64,000 bases of DNA from Humibacter ginsenosidimutans. GTDB taxonomy: Bacteria; Actinomycetota; Actinomycetes; Actinomycetales; Microbacteriaceae. The number at the start of each line of letters is the position of its first letter. The stretch's first letter is position 1. Positions 34,843 to 43,415 of this stretch are shown in pieces. The notes beneath the pieces were generated by a model. That model worked only from the letters and a program-made list of their open reading frames with translations, made no database searches and was not told the DNA's origin. The position numbers were made by a program, and so were the translations under genes. The stretch is from the NCBI RefSeq assembly GCF_007859675.1, contig NZ_CP042305.1, positions 2,232,001-2,296,000 on the forward strand, read 5' to 3'.

Positions 34843-35832
34843 CTAAGACCGCGCGCGGGTGCGCGGGTCGATGATGCCGTTCAGCACGTCGACGACGAGA
34901 TTCGCGCCGAGCACCGAGAGTGAGATCACGAGGAACACACCCTGCATGAGCGTGTAGTCGTTGTTCGAGACGGAGGAGAACAGCAGTTGCCCGATGCCGG
35001 GGTAGCTGAACACCTGCTCGGTCACGATCGACCCGGCGACGACGAAGCCGAGCGAGATGGCGAATCCGGAGAGCGACGGCAGCACCGCGTTGCGCGCCGC
35101 GTAGGTCATGCGCACGCGACGCGGGTTGAGGCCCTTCGCCTCCGCCGTGACGATGTAGTCCTCGGAGAGCGTGGAGACCATCATGTTGCGCATGCCGAGC
35201 ATCCAGCCGCCGATCGAGGAGAGCACGATCGTGAGGGCGGGGAGGAAGCCGTAGTAGATGGCGCTGCCGATGAAGTCGAGTGAGAAGCCCGGGGTGGTCG
35301 TCGCGACGTTGTAGCCGCCCGCATAGGGGAACAGCGGAATCACTCTGGTCAACACCAGCACGAGGATCAGCGCGAGCCAGAAGTACGGCACCGATTGGAA
35401 CATCGTGGTGACCGGAATGAGGTTGTCGAGCCACGACCCGCGCTTCCAGCCGGCGAGCATGCCGAGACCGACGCCGAGGATGAACGAGATCACTGTGGCG
35501 AGCCCGACCAGCGCGATCGTCCAGGGCAGCGCCTGGCCGATCATCGTCGTGACCTGTTCCGGGTAGTTGCTCGACGAGATGCCGAGGTTTCCGTGCAGCA
35601 GGTTGACGATGTAGTCGCCGTACTGCTGCAGGATGTTGCCGCTTCCGCCGCCGAGCTCGATCTCGAGGGCGTGCCTGGTGCCCGGGGCGATCGTCATGCC
35701 CGCCGCCGACATCTTGTTCATCATGATGTCGACCGGATTGCCGGGCATCATGCGAGGAATGAAGAAGTTGATCGTGACCGCCGCCCAGAGCGCGACGACG
35801 TAGAACGCGATCTTCTGCAGGTAGAACCGCAT
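34843..35832 (-). CDS. ABC permease (OppB/DppB-like)
   Basis: 329 residues. FYVVALWAAVTINFFIPRMMPGNPVD is the classical OppB first helix and PGNP motif; the EAA loop is LSEDYIVTAEAKGLNPRRVRM. Six helices. ATG 35832 was chosen over upstream in-frame codons, which lie in the hairpin between this gene and the binding protein. Confidence 0.94.
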   Translation of the reverse strand: MRFYLQKIAFYVVALWAAVTINFFIPRMMPGNPVDIMMNKMSAAGMTIAPGTRHALEIELGGGSGNILQQYGDYIVNLLHGNLGISSSNYPEQVTTMIGQALPWTIALVGLATVISFILGVGLGMLAGWKRGSWLDNLIPVTTMFQSVPYFWLALILVLVLTRVIPLFPYAGGYNVATTTPGFSLDFIGSAIYYGFLPALTIVLSSIGGWMLGMRNMMVSTLSEDYIVTAEAKGLNPRRVRMTYAARNAVLPSLSGFAISLGFVVAGSIVTEQVFSYPGIGQLLFSSVSNNDYTLMQGVFLVISLSVLGANLVVDVLNGIIDPRTRARS

Positions 35833-35851
35833 TTCTGTCTGCTTTCTGCGC

Positions 35852-35896
35852 GACCGGGGCCGGGTGGATGCCCTTGGCACCCACCCGACTCCGGTC
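35852..35896 (-). promoter_or_regulatory. Intergenic hairpin between binding protein and OppB
   Basis: Arms of about 20 nt (inner part CGGGTGGaTGCC against GGCAcCCACCCG, outer part GACCGG against CCGGTC) with a 3-nt loop lie just before the OppB-like gene. The position matches the hairpin in the first ABC operon (7960-7995), suggesting the same dosage control of binding protein over permease. Confidence 0.65.
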
Positions 35897-35911
35897 CCTG
35901 TCGCGTTGTGG

Positions 35912-37615
35912 TTACTTCACCGGGCGGATCGTCTTGAGAACGATTCCGACACCCCAGTTGCCGCCCCACGGAAGCGGGAATGCGTACTGGTTGTTCTGGG
36001 TCGGCCATCCGGTGGCGCGCGAGTTGTTGTACTCGGCGAGCGCGGAGTTCACGTACACCGGCACGTACGGCATGTCCTTGACGATCTGGTCCTGGATCGT
36101 CTTGTACGCGGCCTGCTTCACCGACTCGTCGTTGGTGGTGGCGAGCTTCTTCACAGCGGCGTCGACAGCGGCGTTCGAGTAGCGCGTCGTGTTGGTCGAC
36201 GGAGCGGGGCTGCCGACCTTGGCCGTGGCCGACGACGCGAGGTACGCGCTGTACTGGTAGTACGGGTCGCTCGAGACGCCCATGTTGACGGAGTTCATCG
36301 ACATCTGGAACTTGCCGGTCGACTCGGCCTGGCTCCACGCGTTCTGCGCCATCTGATTGACGGCGAGCTTGATTCCGGCCGCCTTGAACTGACCCTGCAG
36401 CAGCTGGCAGATCGTGTCGTAGTCGGTCCAGCCGGACACGACGTTGATGGTGAGGTCGAGTTCCTGGCCGTTCTTCGCGTAATACCCGTTCGATCCGAGC
36501 TTCCAGCCGTCGGCCTCGAGCAGGCTCTTGGCCTTGGAGACGTCAGCGGTCTGCGGAACCTCCATGTAGTCGGGGCTCGTGATCTGCGACTTGTTCACCG
36601 TGTTGAGCAGCAGAGACGGGGATGCCGGTGCACTGAAGCCGGCCGCGGCCTGCGTGTCGAGCTGCTTGCGATCCATCGCGTAGTACATCGCCTGCCGAAC
36701 GGCGGTGTCGGTCTGCGGTCCGGTGCAGCCGAGCGAGGCGTTCTCGCACGTGAACAGCGCGGTGGTCGCCTGCGGCGAGTTGGAGTAGCTGAGGTTCTTG
36801 TTCTTCGCCATGATGCTCTTCAGCGTCGGGAGGAACGAGCCCATGTAGTCGGTCTGGCCAGCCTGCAGTGCCGAGGTGGCGGCATCCGCGTTCGCCAGCG
36901 AGATGTAGCGCACTTCGTCGACCTTCGGCGCGTTGTCGCCTGTGCCCCAGTAGTTCGGGTTCTTCTCGAGCACGAAGCTCTGCGGCGTGAAGCTCTTCAG
37001 CATGTAGGGGCCGGTGCCGACCGGGTGCACGTTGGTCACCTTGGTGGGGTCGGAGATCTTCGACCAGATACTCTGCGGCACGATCGGCTCGTTGCCGAGG
37101 ATCTGCGGCTCGAGGGTGAACGATGTGGCCGGGAAGGTGATGACGACGGTGTCGTCCGCGGTCTTCTTCGCCACCCATTTGGTGCCCGAGGTGTTCAGCG
37201 CCGGGTTGTCCGAGACGAGATTGAGGGAGTACACGACGTCGTCGGCGGTCTCCGCCTTGCCGTCGGACCACTTGACGCCCTGACGCACCTTGACGGTGAG
37301 CACGGTGCCGTCGGAGTTCCAGCTGTAGGAGGTGCCGAGCAGCGGCACCGGCTTACCCGCGCGGGCCTTGTTGTAGTAGAACAGCGGCTCGTAGAGCACG
37401 CCGTTCGTGGGCTGCAGGTAAGCGCCCGTGTTGTTGAGGGGGTTGAAGTTCTCGACGAAGTTGCCGACCTGACCGCTGAACAGCGTGACCGAGGTGGTGC
37501 CAGACGCGCTCTTCGAGCCGCCGTCCGACGAACATCCCGAGAGCGCGAGCGTGGCCGCGGTGGCGACCGCGACCAGAGCGACACCGAGGCGGCGTCGCGT
37601 GCTGTGTGTTGACAT
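35912..37615 (-). CDS. ABC solute-binding lipoprotein, family 5 (OppA/DppA-like)
   Basis: 567 residues. Lipobox LALSGC at about 23-28, then a family-5 binding protein: LYEPLFYYNKARAGKPVPLL, VRQGVKWSDGKAETADDVVYSL, HPVGTGPYMLKSF, VRQAMYYAMDRKQL. It binds the incoming oligosaccharide (or peptide). AAAGGA precedes ATG 37615. First gene of the beta-mannosidase operon. Confidence 0.95.
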   Translation of the reverse strand: MSTHSTRRRLGVALVAVATAATLALSGCSSDGGSKSASGTTSVTLFSGQVGNFVENFNPLNNTGAYLQPTNGVLYEPLFYYNKARAGKPVPLLGTSYSWNSDGTVLTVKVRQGVKWSDGKAETADDVVYSLNLVSDNPALNTSGTKWVAKKTADDTVVITFPATSFTLEPQILGNEPIVPQSIWSKISDPTKVTNVHPVGTGPYMLKSFTPQSFVLEKNPNYWGTGDNAPKVDEVRYISLANADAATSALQAGQTDYMGSFLPTLKSIMAKNKNLSYSNSPQATTALFTCENASLGCTGPQTDTAVRQAMYYAMDRKQLDTQAAAGFSAPASPSLLLNTVNKSQITSPDYMEVPQTADVSKAKSLLEADGWKLGSNGYYAKNGQELDLTINVVSGWTDYDTICQLLQGQFKAAGIKLAVNQMAQNAWSQAESTGKFQMSMNSVNMGVSSDPYYQYSAYLASSATAKVGSPAPSTNTTRYSNAAVDAAVKKLATTNDESVKQAAYKTIQDQIVKDMPYVPVYVNSALAEYNNSRATGWPTQNNQYAFPLPWGGNWGVGIVLKTIRPVK

Positions 37616-37711
37616 CCTTGTCCTTTCGTTGACCGTGAGGGGTGCGGTGCAAGGAGCTCACCGCTGCCGCCGAGGCTCACGTTGACGGTGCGCGTCGTTG
37701 CGGCTGGCTCT

Positions 37712-37740
37712 TTCTTAGGCCACTTTATAAAGTGTGTCAA
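37712..37740 (-). promoter_or_regulatory. Promoter with spacer operator, beta-mannosidase operon
   Basis: On the minus strand TTGACA (37735-37740), a 17-nt spacer and TAAGAA (37712-37717). The spacer holds a perfect 14-bp palindrome, CACTTTATAAAGTG (37721-37734). A repressor there would sit between -35 and -10 and exclude RNA polymerase; the divergent ROK protein is the obvious candidate. Confidence 0.8.
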
Positions 37741-37791
37741 GTTAGTCGCCATGTGCGAAGATTCGTCAAGACTTCACGAAAGGGGGACGGG

Positions 37792-39000
37792 GTGGCATCG
37801 CAACGGGGTGCGCTCGTGGGCGGCACGAGCAGGGGTCTGGTGCTCGACCTGATCAGGGCCCAGGGGCCGATCAGCCGCGTCTCACTGGCAGAGGCCACCG
37901 GTCTCACGCAGGCGACGATGTCGACGGTCGTGCGCCAGCTGCTCAGCGACGGCCTCGTCGTGGAGACCGGCCACGGGGAATCGACGGGCGGCAAGCGCCC
38001 TGTGATGCTCGACGTGAATCCGAGCTCGCGGTTCGCGGTCGGTGTTCAGATCGGGCGCGAATCCATCACCTACGTGGTGGCCGACCTCGTCGGCGCCATC
38101 GTCGGCCGAACGCGCACGCCGGGCATGGACGGCGACGAGCCGGGCGGCATGATCGAACGGCTGGCGCAGGAGATTCGCAACACGCTCGACGGACTCGGCG
38201 TCGACAAGGCGTCGGTCGTCGGGGTCGGCATCGCCGCCCCCGGCCCCCTCGACCTGGCGCGCGGTGCGATCCTGCACTCTCCGCATCTCTCGGCATGGGC
38301 GGATGCGCCCATCAGGTCGATGCTGTCGACCGCCGTCGGCCTTCCGGTCGTGCTCGACAACGATGCGACCGCGGCCGCGATCGGCGACTTCTGGGGCGGC
38401 AAGCTCGACGGCGCCGTGGCGCACGCCAGCGTCTACATGGGATCGGGCATCGGAGCCGGCGTGCTCATCGACGGCATCGTGTTCAGGGGTGCGAGCTCGA
38501 ACGCCGCCGAGCTCGGCCAGATCGTCGTGACGGATGCGAACGGCGCCGAGACCGTGCTGGAAGAGGTCGCCGGTCCGAGCGCCATAGCCCGAAGCGCGCG
38601 CGAGGGCGGAGAGGCCGAGCGCCTCGGGCTGTCCGGCAATGACGACTTCGACGACTTCCGCCTGATCGCGAAGGCCTCGGTGCGCGGCGATCGGGGCGCG
38701 GGCGCGCTTATCGACAGATCGGCGGCACACCTGGCATCCGGGGTTCTGACCATGGCCAACCTGTTCGACCTCGACTCCGTGTCGCTGGCCGGGCCGGCGT
38801 TCGCCGTCGCCGGACCCGCTTACGTGCGCGCGATCAGCGCTCGGCTGGAGAGCGACTTCTTCGGCCGCGCACAGCACCAGGTGGCGGTGCGGCTGTCGGC
38901 CGATGTATCCGACGCCGCTGCGGTCGGCGGCGCCGCCCTCGTGCTGCAGTCCGAACTAGCGCCGCGCACCATGGGGCTGAGCGCCCCCGCCACGGTGTGA
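37792..39000 (+). CDS. ROK family transcriptional repressor
   Basis: 402 residues. Winged HTH (about 12-75: LVLDLIRAQGPISRVSLAEATG, TMSTVVRQLLSDGLVVETG) plus a ROK sensor domain (AAPGPLDLARGAI, LDNDATAAAIGDFWGG, GSGIGAGVLIDG). Unlike the first ROK repressor, the Cys-rich zinc motif after AELGQIVV is missing (TDANGAETVLEEV). GTG 37792 has AAAGGGGG upstream; the frame opens at 37642, but those codons cross the divergent promoter. Divergent from the mannoside operon, its probable target. Confidence 0.9.
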   Translation: MASQRGALVGGTSRGLVLDLIRAQGPISRVSLAEATGLTQATMSTVVRQLLSDGLVVETGHGESTGGKRPVMLDVNPSSRFAVGVQIGRESITYVVADLVGAIVGRTRTPGMDGDEPGGMIERLAQEIRNTLDGLGVDKASVVGVGIAAPGPLDLARGAILHSPHLSAWADAPIRSMLSTAVGLPVVLDNDATAAAIGDFWGGKLDGAVAHASVYMGSGIGAGVLIDGIVFRGASSNAAELGQIVVTDANGAETVLEEVAGPSAIARSAREGGEAERLGLSGNDDFDDFRLIAKASVRGDRGAGALIDRSAAHLASGVLTMANLFDLDSVSLAGPAFAVAGPAYVRAISARLESDFFGRAQHQVAVRLSADVSDAAAVGGAALVLQSELAPRTMGLSAPATV

Positions 39001-39045
39001 GCCGGCGATGCCGGCGCGCCGCGCCGAGTGCCGGCCGCGCCGCCG

Positions 39046-41991
39046 CTATCCGACGGGGGCGACCGGCCGCGTGACCTCCTCGAGCACCTCGAGAACGTGC
39101 CGATACGGGCGCCCTGTCGCTCTGGACATCCCGAGCTCGCACGTGCGGTTCGCCGACACGTAGGCGTCGAACTCGCGTGTCGTGACCTCGACGGCCTCGG
39201 CGGACGCTGCGGAGGCCGTGAGCTCGGGATGCAGCATGCCACGGTCGCCCGCGAAGGCGCAGCACCCCCAGGCATCCGGTTCGTACACCTCCTCGGCGAC
39301 GAATGCGCACACCGCGTTCAGCGCGTCGTCCACATGCAGCGCGGTCGTCGAGCAGGTGCGGTGCACGGCGAGAGAACCCAGTCGCGAGGTGACCGCGAGC
39401 TGCGGCAGCAGGGTGTCGCGGGTGAACTGAGTGGCGTCGACGAAACGCAACCCGGCGCCGGCCTCCGCCGCGAGGTTCTGCATGGTCTCGAGACCCTCGG
39501 TGCAGGATGCCGCGTCGCAGACGATCGGCAGCCGTCCGCCGTCGCTCGCCGCGTGCAGAGCGGTGAGCACGCGGTGCGACATCTCGCGGTAGCCGTCGAG
39601 GTGACCCTTCGACTTCCACGGGGTGCCGCAGCACAGACCGTCGATGCCGTCGGGCACGGCGAGGGACACACCGGCGCGCTCGGCCAGGCTGAGGAGCGCC
39701 TGCGTGGCGCCGATGCCGCCCGCCTCCGGCCCGAACATGGTGCCGACGCAGGCGGAGAACAGCACGGCGTCGGGCGCGCCCACCGCGGTTTCTGAGGCGG
39801 TGGTGCTGGCTTTGGCTGCGGTCGTTGCGGCAGAAGCGATGGCCCCGGCGGCGGCTGCAGCGGCGGAGGCGGTTGGTGCGCCCATCTCCGCCGCCACTGT
39901 GCTGCGCACGCGACCGCCGCCCGGGAGCCCCGCGTCGTAGTGCGGCACCACGTCCTTGCCGAGCACTGCTCTGCCGAGGTCGGTCGCGGCGCCGACGAGC
40001 GATGCCGGCACCGCATGCGCGACGGTGAGCGCGGCGGATGCGGCGCGCGTGGAGGCATTCCAATGCCGCGCTGCGGTGCGCCACGTGCGGTCGAGCGCAG
40101 GCGTGCGCGTCTCCGCCCTGAGCCGGCGCACGAGGTCGCCTGTGTTGATGCCGACCGGGCAGGCGACGGCGCACATGCCGTCGACGGCACAGGTGTCGAC
40201 GCCGTCGTAGCCGTAGTCCTGCTCCAGCTGCGCGGCCAGCTCCGTGTCGCCGGCGGCCTTCGCCGTGGCGAGTTCCCTGCGCAGCACGATGCGTTGGCGC
40301 GGCGTGAGCGTGAGGTCCTTGCTGGGGCAGCTCGGCTCGCAGTAGCCGCACTCCACGCAACGGTCCACCTCGACCTCGACCCGCGGTGCGGTCTTGATGT
40401 CGCGCAGATAGTGCTCCGGGTCGTCCACGAGCAGCACACCGGGGTTCAACATGCCGGTCGGATCCGCCAGGTGCTTGATGCGCAGCATCACCTCGTAGAG
40501 CTCGTCGCCGTACTGGCGGCGCACGAAGGGCGCCATCACGCGGCCCGTGCCGTGCTCGGCCTTGAGCGACCCGCCCTGCGCCAGCACGAGGTCGACGAGA
40601 TCGTCGGTGAACGCACGGTAGCGGCGCATCGAGTCGGCGTCGCCGAAGTCCTCGGTGATCATGAAGTGCAGGTTGCCGTCTTTGGCGTGTCCGAAGACCA
40701 CGGCGTCGTCGTAGCCGTGCCGCTCGAAGAGCGCGGTCAACGCCGTGCACGTGTCGAGCAGGCGATCGACCGGTACGACGATGTCCTCGAGGAGCGCGGT
40801 GGTGCCCGGCCGGCGAGCGCCGGCGATGGTGGCGTACAGGCCCTTGCGCACGTGCCAGAGCGCTGCGCGCTCTGCCGGGTCGGACGAGAGGTCGGCCGGG
40901 GCGGCGAGCTGCAACGCGTCCAACGCGGGCCGGGCGGCACTCAGAACGTCGTCGAGTTCGGCGGCGGTGGGGGCTTGGAACTCGACCAGCAACGCCGTGT
41001 GGTTCACCACCTGAAGGCGGCGGATGCTGTCGGGGGCGTCGTGCGCGGCCTGCGCGACGCGGAGGGAGGCGGCATCCATCAACTCGATCGTCGCCGGGCC
41101 GACGCGCACCAGGTCGGGCAGCGCGGCCGTCGCATCGGCCAGGCTCGGGAACACGAGCAGCCCGGTCGCGATGGCGGGACGCAGCGGCACTGTGACGAAG
41201 CGCGCCTCGGCGACCCACGCGAGCGTGCCCTCGCTGCCGATGACCAGGTGGGCGAGGATGTCGATCGCACGCTCGAAGTCAACAAGCGCATTGATGCCGT
41301 AGCCCATCGTGTTCTTCATGGAGAACTGGCGACGCACCTCGGCCGTGGCCTCGGGCGACGCGAGCAGCTGGTGCCGGAGCTCGAGCAGGCCCGCATGCAG
41401 CGCGGGCTCCGCGTCGCGAAGGCGATCGTCGGCATCCGGCAGAGCGGTGTCGACGACGGTGCCGCTGGGCAGCACGAACAGCAGCGACTCGACGGTGCGA
41501 TAGCTGTTCTCGGTGATGCCGCAGGCCATGCCGGACGAGTTGTTGGCGATGACGCCGCCGATGGTGCAGGCGATCTCGCTCGCCGGGTCGGGTCCGAGGC
41601 GGTGGCCGCGTCTGGCGAGTCGCGTGTTCACGGCACGTACGGTGGCGCCTGGCTGCACGGCGACGCGCCTGCCGTCGTCGTCGATGCGGATGCCGCGAAA
41701 GGCACCCCTGGTGTCCACGAGCAGGGCGTTGGTCACGCCCTGGCCCGACAGGCTCGTGCCGCCGGAGCGGAACGTGATGCTGCGCCCGGATGCCCGCGCA
41801 GCGTCGAACACGGCCCGCACCTCGTCGAGGCTCCGGGGCTTCACGACGGCTTCGGGCACCAGCAGATAGTGGGATGCGTCGTGGGCCGCCGCGTAGCGGT
41901 CGATCGCCCGGATGCCGACCTCGACTCCGCTCAGGCCGGCGAGGCCCGGCTCGCGGGTCGCGGAGTGTCCTGGCTCGCGATGCTGTGTCAC
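39046..41991 (-). CDS. FAD-linked / Fe-S oxidoreductase (D-2-hydroxyacid dehydrogenase type)
   Basis: 981 residues, like the YdiJ/Dld fusion family. PCMH-type FAD domain (FRSGGTSLSGQGVTNA, IGGVIANNSSGMACG), FAD oxidase C-terminal domain (VFGHAKDGNLHFMI, KAEHGTGRVMAPFVRRQYG), two 4Fe-4S clusters (CVECGYCEPSCPSK and CAVDGMCAVACPVG), and a CCG-type domain (CVGTMFGPEAGG, CCGTPWKSKG, CCAFAGDRG). It oxidises a D-2-hydroxyacid such as D-lactate or D-2-hydroxyglutarate and passes electrons to the membrane chain. An unusual Ala/Thr-rich insert separates the Fe-S and CCG parts. GTG 41991 follows GGAGAAGG; the longer frame from 42144 lies in a tandem repeat. Confidence 0.92.
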   Translation of the reverse strand: MTQHREPGHSATREPGLAGLSGVEVGIRAIDRYAAAHDASHYLLVPEAVVKPRSLDEVRAVFDAARASGRSITFRSGGTSLSGQGVTNALLVDTRGAFRGIRIDDDGRRVAVQPGATVRAVNTRLARRGHRLGPDPASEIACTIGGVIANNSSGMACGITENSYRTVESLLFVLPSGTVVDTALPDADDRLRDAEPALHAGLLELRHQLLASPEATAEVRRQFSMKNTMGYGINALVDFERAIDILAHLVIGSEGTLAWVAEARFVTVPLRPAIATGLLVFPSLADATAALPDLVRVGPATIELMDAASLRVAQAAHDAPDSIRRLQVVNHTALLVEFQAPTAAELDDVLSAARPALDALQLAAPADLSSDPAERAALWHVRKGLYATIAGARRPGTTALLEDIVVPVDRLLDTCTALTALFERHGYDDAVVFGHAKDGNLHFMITEDFGDADSMRRYRAFTDDLVDLVLAQGGSLKAEHGTGRVMAPFVRRQYGDELYEVMLRIKHLADPTGMLNPGVLLVDDPEHYLRDIKTAPRVEVEVDRCVECGYCEPSCPSKDLTLTPRQRIVLRRELATAKAAGDTELAAQLEQDYGYDGVDTCAVDGMCAVACPVGINTGDLVRRLRAETRTPALDRTWRTAARHWNASTRAASAALTVAHAVPASLVGAATDLGRAVLGKDVVPHYDAGLPGGGRVRSTVAAEMGAPTASAAAAAAGAIASAATTAAKASTTASETAVGAPDAVLFSACVGTMFGPEAGGIGATQALLSLAERAGVSLAVPDGIDGLCCGTPWKSKGHLDGYREMSHRVLTALHAASDGGRLPIVCDAASCTEGLETMQNLAAEAGAGLRFVDATQFTRDTLLPQLAVTSRLGSLAVHRTCSTTALHVDDALNAVCAFVAEEVYEPDAWGCCAFAGDRGMLHPELTASAASAEAVEVTTREFDAYVSANRTCELGMSRATGRPYRHVLEVLEEVTRPVAPVG

Positions 41992-42153
41992 GCCTTCTCC
42001 CGTTCCGCAGCCGACGCGCACGTTCGGACCGCCGCGGGCCGCTTCGTGCTGAAATCGTACGCCGTGGAACCGGTCTGCCCGCGAGCGCTCAGCCCGTTGC
42101 GCTTGGGCGGGCGTCGTTGTCGGCGCCGGTCCGGCGGGCGGCAAGGCAGCGCT

Positions 42154-42225
42154 GTCGGCGCCGGTCCAGACGTCGACGCTGGCCCGGCTGTCGGCGCCGG
42201 CCCAGCCGTCAGCGCAGGCCCAGCC
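42154..42225. repeat. 18-bp imperfect tandem repeat, four units
   Basis: Units of the type GTCGGCGCCGGTCCAGAC, repeated four times with changes (the third-position differences keep a V-x-A-G-P-x reading on the plus strand). A further partial unit begins near 42118. It lies between the oxidoreductase start and the CtaG-like gene. I see no gene in 41992-42374. Confidence 0.65.
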
Positions 42226-42425
42226 GTCGACATGACACGGCTCTCGGCACCGGCATCAAGAAGCGCGGCGGATAATGACCTGGGCGGCATCCCCCGCCGA
42301 GCGTCGACCGTCGAGGTCGCGCCACGACGGTCGCGAGCCCGCGCACGAATCGGAGCCCTTTCACGCCTGATGCACTGACCTTCCTCACCACGTTCTCGTT
42401 CAACCCCTACGCGTTCGGGCTGATC

Positions 42426-43247
42426 GTGGTCGCGGCCGCGCTGTACGGGATCGGCCTGTTCTCCGCGCGTCGCAACGGCACGCGGTGGCCCGCGTGGCCG
42501 ACCGTGGCGTTCTACGTGTTCGGCCTCGGCTCCTATGCGTGGATCGAGTTCGGGTTTCTGGGCACGTGGAGCACCGAGCTGCGCTGGGCGTTCACCACTC
42601 GGGTGGCGTTCCTGCTGTTCGTCGTGCCGGGACTCCTGGCCCTCGGAAGACCCGTCTCCCTCGCACGTGCCGCCCTGTCGGGAACGCCCGCACGAGTGCT
42701 CGATCGCATCCTCACGTCGTGGCCTGTGCGGCTGATGGGCAACGCCATCTTCGCCCCCGTCGTCGCACTGGTCGGGTTCTGCCTGTTCCTCACTCCTTTC
42801 GCCGCCGCGTTGCGTCTGGACCCGGGATGGGAGGCGGCGATCACCATCGGGGTCCCCCTTGTCGGTCTGCTCATGGTGCTGCCGGTCACCGACAGCGGGC
42901 TGCTGCGCACGAGCCTGTTCATCACGGCGGAGTTCATGCTCGCGTTCGTCGAGCTGGTGCTGGATGCCATTCCGGGCATCCTGCTGCGCCTCAACGAGTC
43001 CGTGCTCGACCACGCCACCGCGCTGAGCGGTGCGCTGCCGTCGTGGTTCCCGACGGCGCTGCACGACCAGCACCTTTCGGGCGACTTCCTCTGGTTCATC
43101 GCGGAGATCGCGGACATTCCGGTGCTGATCATCCTGTTTCTGCGGTGGATGCACACCGACAAGCGCGAGGCCAAGCAGATGGACGACCTCACCGACGAGC
43201 AGATGGAGCAGCTCACCCAGGAGCACCTGAAGCGCTTCCAGCGGTAG
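42426..43247 (+). CDS. CtaG-like cytochrome c oxidase assembly family membrane protein
   Basis: At least 273 residues and about seven transmembrane helices; family caa3_CtaG (LVGFCLFLTPFAAALRL, ELVLDAIPGILL, PTALHDQHLSGDFLWFIAEIADIPVLIILFLRWMHTD). The C-terminus ends in a charged helix (EQMEQLTQEHLKRFQR). Start problem: GTG 42426 is the first canonical start, but the frame is open from 42279 and residues upstream (TFLTTFSFNPYAFGLI) complete the first helix, so the true N-terminus is probably near 42375. No ATG, GTG or TTG is available there. A -10-like GATAAT is at 42271-42276. Confidence 0.85.
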   Translation: MVAAALYGIGLFSARRNGTRWPAWPTVAFYVFGLGSYAWIEFGFLGTWSTELRWAFTTRVAFLLFVVPGLLALGRPVSLARAALSGTPARVLDRILTSWPVRLMGNAIFAPVVALVGFCLFLTPFAAALRLDPGWEAAITIGVPLVGLLMVLPVTDSGLLRTSLFITAEFMLAFVELVLDAIPGILLRLNESVLDHATALSGALPSWFPTALHDQHLSGDFLWFIAEIADIPVLIILFLRWMHTDKREAKQMDDLTDEQMEQLTQEHLKRFQR

Positions 43248-43332
43248 GGCGCCGGCCGACCGCCGCCCCCGGCGTGCCGGTGGCTGGCAGCACACGCCAG
43301 TCGGTCGGTGGCTGCTGTCACACCCCTGAATT

Positions 43333-43407
43333 GAAGACCGGAGTGATCGCGCTCTCGTCACGAAGACCGGCGGAATTCGCCGGTATTCGTTGACACCTCC
43401 GGTCTTC
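43333..43407 (-). repeat. 75-bp palindromic repeat, left copy
   Basis: Begins and ends with GAAGACCGGA / TCCGGTCTTC and is 62/75 identical, without gaps, to 44393-44467 in the opposite orientation. Lies 8 bp downstream of the DUF559 gene stop. 43248-43332 holds only short imperfect inverted repeats. Confidence 0.85.
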
Positions 43408-43415
43408 ACGGCACC

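Noticed and set aside
42000..42280. CRISPR-like repeats
   Set aside because: Repeats are adjacent, only 18 bp, imperfect and without spacers.
39940..42378. 812-codon open frame on the plus strand
   Set aside because: Antisense shadow of the FAD/Fe-S oxidoreductase; long antisense frames are expected at this G+C.
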